DNA of 64,000 bases. Source: Dictyobacter formicarum. Lineage in GTDB: Bacteria; Chloroflexota; Ktedonobacteria; Ktedonobacterales; Ktedonobacteraceae. A program made the position numbers and the translations under genes. The notes beneath the pieces are model-generated. The model saw only the letters and a list, made by a program, of their open reading frames with translations, was not told the DNA's origin and did no database searches. Shown in pieces: positions 8,071 to 15,421 of the stretch (position 1 is the stretch's first letter; every line of letters starts with the position of its first letter). The DNA lies in NCBI RefSeq assembly GCF_016587435.1, contig NZ_BNJJ01000002.1, positions 496,001 to 560,000 of the forward strand, read 5' to 3'.

Positions 8071-10401
8071 TTAAAAGATCAAGATATTCCCCATCTGCAT
8101 CACCTGCGAGAGTCCTAACCAACAAATTGCCGCCGACCGCTTCGTGTCATCTAGCAGGTTAACGGTTAACAATGGACAACACAGTAAGGCCAGTCGCACT
8201 ATCTCTTCCCAGTTGTCCGGTAGCGCTCGCTGCTCACGTAATAACTCGACCATCTGGGGCAGTAGATATGTTCTTTTGGTATCCAGTATGGCCTGCCGTA
8301 CCGGGGTCAGAGCATAGTTGTGCTCGACTATGATCCTCTTATCCTGCACCTGTACGGCAATGGAAAGTTCCCGTTCAATCTCCTGTGGAAAATACATCCA
8401 GGTCGCAAACACATTGTGGAAATATGGTTTGACGATATCCAATAGAGGCGTATGCCGGCCCGCGAAAGCAGGGTCGAAGTATTGATAATGCGCCTGCTGC
8501 TCCAGAAAAACATTGCCAAAGTGGGCATCCCCGTGGCCAATGGCGGTTAAGGCGGCCTGAGAGGGCTGCAATACTCCCTTTGCCCGCTCAAGTAGTTGCC
8601 CCAGTGTCCGCCCATATGTCCCTATCTCTTCGCCATTAATCGTCCATTCATACTGTAAGAGCTCGGCAAAGGAGAGTCCCAGTCCACCTTCTTCAGCCTT
8701 TGGTTGACCAGGGAAGGGAAACCATTTGTCTTCGTAGAAACTGGCCAGTCGTCCTCCCATCAAACGATGCCAGAAAAGCTGGTGAATGGGAGCTTGAGCA
8801 TGTTCAGCTGCAGTGCTCTTGCTGAGAGTAGAGCGATAAATCTCCAGTAAACGCTCGCATTCTCGTCGCTCGGCCGCTGCCAGCAACTCTACATTCGCCT
8901 GCGAGGTGTCACCGGTCTCTACGGCTCGCATCAAATCAAACATTACCGGAGCACTGACTACAGGATAAATGACCATTTGCTGACCCTTCTGGTGGACGGT
9001 ACGCAAAGGTCGCACAATGTTATAACCAGCTTTGTACAACAATTCTGCATGGTAGTATTCTTCGAGAATACCCTGCTCTTCTACATGCGTCTTAAAGAAG
9101 TATTCTTCGGCTCCGACGCGATACACGCCATTGAAGGAATTGAGCGAGACCGCTTTGGGGGTCAGGCGTATCTCATCTACAACCAGGTCCATGTGATGAA
9201 TAAACCAACGCTTCAGAAGAACTTCGGCCTTGTCACGCTCTAGAAATTGCATACGCTGAATCGTTGCCAGATCATCCAGGCGCTGCAATAGCTCTGGCAC
9301 TCTGGTGACATCGGGTATCATAAAGTCGGGCTGGCTCTCTTCCAGTAGACGGCGCGCTTCAGCGGTCATTGCCCCCGTCAGGACGGCGACAACCAGGGCT
9401 CCGGCCGCCTGCCCCCCACGAACATCGCTGGTTGTGTCGCCAATCACGATGAAACTGCCACGTGGCAAAACAGGCTGATGGGGCTGATAATCTGGATCAG
9501 CTGCAGCTAAAAATTGGTAAGGATGGGGCTTGACCAGCGAAGTGCTATCTCCCCGAGCCAGCAATTGCTCTTCGGCATGCGCAACCTCGGTATGGGTCAG
9601 CACACGGCGGGGATCAAAATACTCGAACAGGCCGTAATTTTGTAGTGGGACGATGGCCTCGCGCCCTGGACGACCCGTGGCTACACCCAGGATATAGCCT
9701 TGCTCACGCAGGGTCTGTAGAGTTGCGCGCAATGCCTCAACATCCAGGATGGGCTTCTCCAGGTAGATACATCCATAACGACCTTGCTGCGAAGGGGCAT
9801 GGTGGTACTCCTGCTCATACAATTGATCACCAAGGTAAATCTCTTGAAATAGCTCCTGACACAGATTCCAGAAAGGACTGTAGCGGGCGAAAACGCCTTC
9901 AACTGGCTGACCAAGTAGCTCGCTGGCATATTGGTTCAGGTGCTCAAAAAGTTCAAAACCAATATAATTTTGAAAAGGAGGTTTTTCCAGTAGCTTGTAG
10001 GAAGTTCGACCGAGCGTCTTTTCACCTTCAAGATGGTCGAGGGCCTGGCGGAATAGAGCCATCCAACCCGGATTCCAGGGCTGCAAAGGAAACAAGGTTG
10101 CGCGATCGGGGATCCTGGCCAGTAAATCAACCAGGCAGACGCTGACTGCAGCATAGCAGGTGTCCCAATTAGAATTAATCGAGCGTGCCTTAAATCCCAG
10201 CATGATCTCTTCAGGCAACACTTCGTGGCTTAAACGATCACATTCTTCAGCTGTAGCCGGCGGCACATAGCTTTCAGCCCTCTGCAGATCCCAGTAGCGA
10301 GGGCTGTATGCGATTTCGTGAAGAACCAGGCCTGCTGTAACCCAGTAAGCCTCTTCACTTGTAATTACACCATCTAGATCAAATACAACAACGTTGCTCA
10401 A
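8071..10401 (-). CDS. HAD phosphatase fused to an APH-type kinase
   Basis: This 776-residue protein is an unusual two-enzyme fusion. The N-terminal half carries complete HAD motifs: FDLDGVIT (Asp8/Asp10), GVATGRPG, Lys in LVKPHPY, and VIGDTTSDVRGG. A large insert sits between motifs I and II. The C-terminal half (about 400-776) has an aminoglycoside-phosphotransferase/choline-kinase fold: a Lys in YFFKTHVE, a Glu-bearing helix EEYYHAELLYKAG, the Brenner motif GHGDAHFGN (His623-Gly-Asp625) and a metal-binding YFDPAFAG. So one part looks able to remove phosphate and the other to add it. The gene precedes hisH by 66 bases on the same strand, which hints at but does not prove a link with histidine metabolism. 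Substrates are unknown. Confidence 0.8.
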   Translation of the reverse strand: MSNVVVFDLDGVITSEEAYWVTAGLVLHEIAYSPRYWDLQRAESYVPPATAEECDRLSHEVLPEEIMLGFKARSINSNWDTCYAAVSVCLVDLLARIPDRATLFPLQPWNPGWMALFRQALDHLEGEKTLGRTSYKLLEKPPFQNYIGFELFEHLNQYASELLGQPVEGVFARYSPFWNLCQELFQEIYLGDQLYEQEYHHAPSQQGRYGCIYLEKPILDVEALRATLQTLREQGYILGVATGRPGREAIVPLQNYGLFEYFDPRRVLTHTEVAHAEEQLLARGDSTSLVKPHPYQFLAAADPDYQPHQPVLPRGSFIVIGDTTSDVRGGQAAGALVVAVLTGAMTAEARRLLEESQPDFMIPDVTRVPELLQRLDDLATIQRMQFLERDKAEVLLKRWFIHHMDLVVDEIRLTPKAVSLNSFNGVYRVGAEEYFFKTHVEEQGILEEYYHAELLYKAGYNIVRPLRTVHQKGQQMVIYPVVSAPVMFDLMRAVETGDTSQANVELLAAAERRECERLLEIYRSTLSKSTAAEHAQAPIHQLFWHRLMGGRLASFYEDKWFPFPGQPKAEEGGLGLSFAELLQYEWTINGEEIGTYGRTLGQLLERAKGVLQPSQAALTAIGHGDAHFGNVFLEQQAHYQYFDPAFAGRHTPLLDIVKPYFHNVFATWMYFPQEIERELSIAVQVQDKRIIVEHNYALTPVRQAILDTKRTYLLPQMVELLREQRALPDNWEEIVRLALLCCPLLTVNLLDDTKRSAAICWLGLSQVMQMGNILIF

Positions 10402-10499
10402 AACATCCCTTTCAATTGCTCAGGCGCATTCCTGCTGCTAATATGTTTGATTATCGGCAGTAGCAAGCTCCACTTCACTTTTTGCACCTTACTCATGTG

Positions 10500-10527
10500 T
10501 GATACATATCTCAAAGATAGTGTATCA
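10500..10527. promoter_or_regulatory. Dyad upstream of the HAD/kinase fusion gene
   Basis: TGATACATATCT and its complement, with one extra G on the right arm, flank a CAA loop in the 221-base gap between argB and the HAD/kinase gene. It could be an operator or an RNA hairpin. Nothing else in that gap looks coding. Confidence 0.4.
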
Positions 10528-10558
10528 TTCTATTGTGAGGTTCGGCGATAAATAACAC

Positions 10559-10592
10559 AAAAAAGGACAGCCAACGGTATTTCTGACTGTCC
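10559..10592 (-). terminator. Terminator of the argCB transcript
   Basis: On the minus strand GGACAG (10592-10587) pairs with CTGTCC (10570-10565) and is followed by six T residues (10564-10559). It lies 31 bases beyond the argB stop, and separates the arg operon from the HAD/kinase-his run. Confidence 0.75.
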
Positions 10593-10622
10593 CCTTTGAC
10601 GATACGCTCGTTTTAGTTGTGG

Positions 10623-11492
10623 CTAGCGAATAATCATTGTGCCGGCGCCCTTATCAGTGAACAGCTCACGCAGCAAGACATGCGAATCCCGACCATCTAC
10701 AATATGGACACGTGGTACTGCTACCAGCGCATCCAGACAGGCCGTCACCTTTGGGATCATGCCTCCATGAATGACACCATCGTCAATCAGCTTCCTGGCT
10801 TCTGACTCGCGCAATTCGGAAATCAAGTTGCCATCGGAGCCACAGATGCCGGACACGTTGCTTAAGAAGATGAGTTTCTCTGCGTTCAGCGCACCAGCCA
10901 GGTGTGCCGCTACCAGGTCGGCATTAATATTCAAGCAGGTGCCATCCGGCCCTTCGCTCAGTGGAGCTACAATCGGAATATAACCATCTTTTAACAGGGC
11001 CTCCACTGGCGTTGGATCTACCGAATCTACTTCGCCCACAAAACCGAGGCGCTCATCAATCATATGTGCTCGCACCATGCCTCCATCTGTTCCTGACAAA
11101 CCAATGGCCTTGCCGCCCATCTGCGAAGCCATCAGTACGAGGCCCTGGTTTACCTGTCCTAGCAAAACCATGCGCACGACCTCAAGCGTGGCCGCATCGG
11201 TGACTCGCAGTCCATTGACGAAGCGGGTCGGTAAATTGAGCTTTGTAAGCCATTCGTTGATATAGGGGCCCCCACCATGCACCAGTACAGGGTAAGCACC
11301 CAGAGCACGCAGCCAGATGATATCTTGCAAAACCGCACGCTGATGCTCCAGTGTACTACCACCCAGCTTGATAACCAGCGTTTTGCCCTTTAAAAAGTCA
11401 ATGTATGGCAGTGCTTCACCCAGTACCTGCGCAATAAGATGATGGTCGCTGATAACATCACCCTCCGGGGTGCGTGAAAATGAGATTGCCAT
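10623..11492 (-). CDS. argB: Acetylglutamate kinase
   Basis: ArgB phosphorylates N-acetylglutamate in the second step of arginine synthesis. The amino-acid-kinase fold is shown by LVIKLGGSTLEH, the LVHGGGPYINEWL loop that binds the gamma-phosphate, and NINADLVAAHLAGAL near the nucleotide site. At 289 residues it has the normal length. The gene follows argC by 50 bases under the same T-box leader and ends in a hairpin terminator. No argJ, argD or argF is in the window, so the rest of the pathway is encoded elsewhere. Confidence 0.97.
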   Translation of the reverse strand: MAISFSRTPEGDVISDHHLIAQVLGEALPYIDFLKGKTLVIKLGGSTLEHQRAVLQDIIWLRALGAYPVLVHGGGPYINEWLTKLNLPTRFVNGLRVTDAATLEVVRMVLLGQVNQGLVLMASQMGGKAIGLSGTDGGMVRAHMIDERLGFVGEVDSVDPTPVEALLKDGYIPIVAPLSEGPDGTCLNINADLVAAHLAGALNAEKLIFLSNVSGICGSDGNLISELRESEARKLIDDGVIHGGMIPKVTACLDALVAVPRVHIVDGRDSHVLLRELFTDKGAGTMIIR

Positions 11493-11542
11493 GAGCTGTA
11501 CTCCTCAGAATAGATGATTGCAAAAAATCTTTTTAAAAAGTG

Positions 11543-12631
11543 TTATGGATGTACGCCTAGTGAGGACAAACCTGTTGTCTCTGGCAATCCATAGAGTAAA
11601 TTCGCATTTTGTATCGCCTGACCGGATGCGCCTTTAACCAGATTATCCAGGCAGGAAACGACGATAAGACGTTTTGCTCGTTGGTCAACAATTGGATAGA
11701 TAAAACAATGATTGCTTCCATAGGTCCATTTGGTGTGCGGTGGCTGATCGACCACATGTACAAATGGTTCATTAGCATAATAATGTTCATAAAGTGCGCG
11801 AATATCTGCGGTTGCTGGCAAGGCCCCATTCTCGCCTGCTTTGAGATCGGCATAACAGGTTGCCAGAATACCACGCGTCATTGGCATTAAATGTGGGACA
11901 AATGTAATACGTAACGCGTCATCAAAAGGATGGCTATGGGCGGCAGCGATCGCTGTCAGTTCTTGCGCGATCTCTGGCATATGTCGGTGCCCCGATAAAC
12001 CATAGGCGCTGACGTCTTCATTGGCCTCTGGGAAGTGGTAGGTTGGACTTGGGTTACGCCCGCCACCACTTATACCGGTCTTAGAGTCAATAATTACATC
12101 AGGCTGAATAATATTGGCGGCAAAGGCCGGGCTTAACGCGAGGATGGCCGTGGTGGTATGACAACCAGGGTTAGCTACCAGGTTGGTATGCCGAATTCGT
12201 TCGCGGTAGGTCTCACACAAACCGTAAACCGCGTCCTCCAGTAATGCTGGCGCCGGATGTGTGTGTTTATACCATTCTTCATATGTCGCTACATCACGCA
12301 GCCGAAAATCGGCCGAGAGGTCCACGACTTTCGTTCCACGCTGTAGCAATTTGATCACAGCTTCGGCCGCCGCCGCGTGGGGCAAACAAACAAATGCCAG
12401 ATCCGTCTGAGCAGGCTCTTCGGTAATCACTAACGCTGGATCTATTGCTGGCCGCTGACCTTCCAGAGTAGGTATACCCGCACGCAGATAGGGGAACACC
12501 TCTTCCAGACGCTTCCCTACGGTACTACGCCCGGTCACAGAGGTCACAACAAAATCAGGATGCTGCGCCAATAAACGCAACAGTTCCGATCCTGTATAGC
12601 TTGTTACATTCACAATAGAAACAGTCGTCAT
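11543..12631 (-). CDS. argC: N-acetyl-gamma-glutamyl-phosphate reductase
   Basis: ArgC reduces the acyl phosphate made by ArgB, using NADPH. The Rossmann start SIVNVTSYTGSELLRLL, the catalytic Cys in VANPGCHTT and the His-bearing GHRHMPEI segment are present. The start at 12631 is chosen because AGGTGG precedes it; an earlier in-frame ATG at 12679 lies inside the T-box terminator stem, so it would be translated only from read-through RNA. It is 362 residues. It is the first gene of a two-gene arg operon controlled by tRNA-Arg charging through the leader at 12664-13114. Confidence 0.96.
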   Translation of the reverse strand: MTTVSIVNVTSYTGSELLRLLAQHPDFVVTSVTGRSTVGKRLEEVFPYLRAGIPTLEGQRPAIDPALVITEEPAQTDLAFVCLPHAAAAEAVIKLLQRGTKVVDLSADFRLRDVATYEEWYKHTHPAPALLEDAVYGLCETYRERIRHTNLVANPGCHTTTAILALSPAFAANIIQPDVIIDSKTGISGGGRNPSPTYHFPEANEDVSAYGLSGHRHMPEIAQELTAIAAAHSHPFDDALRITFVPHLMPMTRGILATCYADLKAGENGALPATADIRALYEHYYANEPFVHVVDQPPHTKWTYGSNHCFIYPIVDQRAKRLIVVSCLDNLVKGASGQAIQNANLLYGLPETTGLSSLGVHP

Positions 12632-12663
12632 TGTCGTCCACCTCGCAAAAAAACTTGAACCAA

Positions 12664-13114
12664 TAAAAAAAGCCTTCATCCCTTATATTTCATTCTGCAA
12701 GGGACGAAAGCCATTGTTGCTCCCGTGGTACCACCCAGATTGTCTTCCACATGTATCTGAGAAGTTGCTTGAAAGACAACTACTCTCCTCGTACCACAAT
12801 GTAGCGAGCGTGGAAAGACCACTCTTTCTAGCTATTGTGCTGCCTGGGAGCCACCCATCTGTCCTACTTGCCCTGATGCTGTGCTCTTTTTTCATACTTT
12901 TTTCGCTGCCTCTATTTATTAACAAGGCGTGCGTGAGAAAAAAGAGACACATTGTATAGATTTTGCAACCAGGACTTTCTTCGGCCAGCCGCTCACAAAG
13001 GGGTTCTGAGGGGGTATACCGTTCCGAACTCTCACCAGACGCCGGATCTCTGTTGGCTCCCAACCTCATACTGGGTTTGATCAACGCGGGTCAGTCTTTA
13101 TTTATATAGTTGTT
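12664..13114 (-). promoter_or_regulatory. T-box riboswitch, predicted tRNA-Arg specific, upstream of argC
   Basis: Read on the minus strand, this leader of about 450 nt shows the T-box consensus TGGGTGGTACCACGGG (12737-12722). It is followed by a terminator stem (12711-12699 with 12684-12672) and seven T residues. An upstream stem pairs at about 12780-12773 and 12746-12739 (TTGTCTT/AAGACAA), in the position of stem III. Stem I occupies about 13100-12980, with an AGTA loop-E motif at 13072-13069. The string AGA-ACCCCTTTGTGAG at 13007 onward fits the usual codon-AC-pyrimidine-TGAG layout, giving specifier AGA (Arg), which agrees with argC downstream. Uncharged tRNA-Arg would favour the antiterminator. 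The T-box call is firm; the exact specifier is my reading. Confidence 0.88.
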
Positions 13115-13120
13115 ATAAAC

Positions 13121-13149
13121 AGCATAACAGCAGAATGTGTCTCTGTCAA
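13121..13149 (-). promoter_or_regulatory. Promoter of the T-box-argCB transcript
   Basis: A -35 TTGACA (13149-13144), a 17-base spacer and a -10 TATGCT (13126-13121) lie just upstream of stem I. Transcription would begin near 13114. The rest of the gap up to the CDF gene at 13468 holds nothing I can name. Confidence 0.75.
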
Positions 13150-13467
13150 TTAATATTTTTTATGGTAGTAGTATAATCATATGGCAAAATTAACTATATT
13201 CAATTTCTGTCATTGAACAGGTAAATGCGCAACAAAATATACGGATCGATGAGTTTGCTCCCTCCAGGTAGCATTTTTTGATCTTGCTGCATCCTTACGT
13301 GAAAGTGCCAGTGCGGGTAGCACGCGGACGATATGGAAAGCTCCGGACAAGTCTCAATATTCCTTGCTGTGAATCACTGCATCGAGTAAAATGAGGACGA
13401 TATGTTCCTGGACAGCGGGTACAAACGAAAATAAAAGTTTTTTTGATAGAGGAGGCAGTTCGGACGC

Positions 13468-14952
13468 ATGTCACTTTCAAAGAGTGCCCAGCGTGAGAAA
13501 ACGATGGCTGCAATGTCGTCGGTGCTGGCTGCGGTAGGTTTAACCGGTTTGAAAATTCTGGTGGCGGTTTTGACAGGGAGCCTGGGTATTATGGCAGAGG
13601 CTGCCCATTCAGGCCTGGATCTGGTAGCGGCATTGATGACTTTTTTTGCGGTACGCGTGGCAGATCGTCCCGCCGATGCTAATCATAATTATGGGCATGG
13701 GAAGGTCGAGAACCTTTCCGCTTTTTTGGAAGCCTTGTTGTTATTGGGTACTGCCATCTGGGTGATTGTTGAGGCAGCCCGCCGCTTGCTCTATCATGAG
13801 GGTCATGTCGATGCCAGTGTTTGGGCTTTTGTGGTCATGCTGGTTTCAATTGTCGTTGATGTGACGCGTTCGAGGGTACTGCTGCGAGTAGCAAAAAAGC
13901 TAGGAAGCCAGGCGCTGGAGGCGGATGCACTCCATTTTAGTACTGATATCTGGAGTTCAGCGGTCGTGATCTTTGGCTTGCTGATTGTCTACCTGACGAA
14001 TCTGTTCCATTGGCCAGCCTGGCTGAGTCAGGCGGACGCGATCGCGGCATTTGGCGTCTCAGGCATTGTGATCTGGATAAGCCTGCGGTTAGCTCGTGAG
14101 ACCATCAATGCTCTGCTTGATCATTCCCCGGGAGCATTACCAACACAGATCAAACAACGGCTGGCGCGGCTGGATGATGTGATAGAAGTGAGGCGAGTGC
14201 GCGTGCGTCGCGCTGGCAATAAGTATTTTGCTGATGTGATTATATCTGCCCCACGGATGCTGACTTTTGAACAAATTCACCAGTTGAGCGATCTGATTGA
14301 GAATGAAACGATTGACGAAGTGCATAGCTTCTCGGCCCTGGATGACATCGATGTGGTGGTGCACGTTGAACCAGTTACTTCTCCCAGGGAAACGGTCATC
14401 GACCAGATTCACTACCTGGCTGAATGTCAGGGGGTACATGCACATGATATCCATGTGCGAGAAGTTGCCGGTAAACTAGAGGCAGACTTTGATGTAGAGA
14501 TCCACGCCGATATGAATCTGGAGCAAGCCCATACGATCGCAACGCAGTTGGAACAGTCATTGCTACAGCATAATAAACGGTTGCGCCGTGTGACCACCCA
14601 CCTGGAAGCTCCCGATGAAAATATTGTACAACGCCAGGATGTGACGATGCACTATCCAGAAATGGCCGCCAGAATGTGCCGTATTGCCGATGGTATCGCT
14701 GGAGTCGGAAGTGCACATGATATTCATCTCTATCGACCAAACAAGTTAGTCGCAGAGGTAGGGGGTCATGGTACAAAAGGGGCACCCGAATTGGATCTTG
14801 TTTTGCATGCAATTTTTGATGCCCATGCCCCTCTTAGTCAGGTTCATGTTGACGCAGAAAAGATCAAACGCGCCCTACGCCGCTCATACCCCAATCTCAA
14901 CACCGTCATCATACACACTGAGCCTCCAGAAAATTCAATCTGTCGAGATTAA
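13468..14952 (+). CDS. Cation diffusion facilitator with triple cytoplasmic domain
   Basis: This is a CDF-family metal/proton antiporter of the inner membrane, likely exporting zinc or a similar divalent cation. Residues about 15-210 form six membrane helices. The transport site is His47/Asp51 (AAHSGLD) and His156/Asp160 (LHFSTD); a His-Asp/His-Asp set is usually linked to zinc selectivity. The cytoplasmic tail is long: three consecutive ferredoxin-like ZT_dimer-type domains, at about 212-300, 301-382 and 385-490, instead of the usual one. Total length is 494 residues against about 300 in simple members. The Shine-Dalgarno GGAGG is 12 bases away, slightly far. It is transcribed divergently from the arg operon. 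Confidence 0.88.
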   Translation: MSLSKSAQREKTMAAMSSVLAAVGLTGLKILVAVLTGSLGIMAEAAHSGLDLVAALMTFFAVRVADRPADANHNYGHGKVENLSAFLEALLLLGTAIWVIVEAARRLLYHEGHVDASVWAFVVMLVSIVVDVTRSRVLLRVAKKLGSQALEADALHFSTDIWSSAVVIFGLLIVYLTNLFHWPAWLSQADAIAAFGVSGIVIWISLRLARETINALLDHSPGALPTQIKQRLARLDDVIEVRRVRVRRAGNKYFADVIISAPRMLTFEQIHQLSDLIENETIDEVHSFSALDDIDVVVHVEPVTSPRETVIDQIHYLAECQGVHAHDIHVREVAGKLEADFDVEIHADMNLEQAHTIATQLEQSLLQHNKRLRRVTTHLEAPDENIVQRQDVTMHYPEMAARMCRIADGIAGVGSAHDIHLYRPNKLVAEVGGHGTKGAPELDLVLHAIFDAHAPLSQVHVDAEKIKRALRRSYPNLNTVIIHTEPPENSICRD

Positions 14953-15022
14953 ATAGCCTCATTCAGCCTCTTAAAAGTGTTCGTGTATCTCTATTTCCAG
15001 GCCTGGTTAACAAATACAAAGG

Positions 15023-15050
15023 TTGACGTACACGAAACGTCTATTATAAT
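15023..15050 (+). promoter_or_regulatory. Candidate promoter in the 470-base gap before the kinase gene
   Basis: TTGACG (15023-15028), a 16-base spacer and a perfect TATAAT (15045-15050) point toward the kinase gene, whose start is about 365 bases further on. The remainder of the gap (14953-15421) is AT-rich, with a CAAAACGTTTTG palindrome at 15090-15101 and no open frame worth calling. Confidence 0.55.
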
Positions 15051-15421
15051 GAGTTAAGAAATATCACAAGATCACCTTCTCTGTTTTCTCAAAACGTTTT
15101 GCATGTCAGACAAGATAACTCTGATATAAGCAAAGAGAAAAAGAGATGTAGGCACTTCGCTCATATTCTTTCTTCCCTGCCATACAAGTTTGGGAGAAGT
15201 GTGATACCGTATTATACATGATAAAAAGTTAATAGATAGTGAACCAGAAAAATAGAAGCCATTAAGGAAATCGCTTGCTACTATTCTGTCCAGAATGAAA
15301 GGATCTGCAAACGGATTTGCTAACGGGTTGGACAGGATATACAGAAATACTCCTTAATTAGAAATATTTCTTATGCAAACTACCAACCAGTTGATCTTTT
15401 TCATTGAGAGGAAGCACGAGC

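Noticed and set aside
12683..13084. 133-codon open frame on the minus strand upstream of argC
   Set aside because: It lies entirely in the T-box leader, whose structure explains the conservation; the translation has no protein-like pattern.
15286..15341. Possible stem CTGTCC / GGACAG in the gap before the kinase gene
   Set aside because: Only six base pairs around a loop of about 40 bases; too weak to call.
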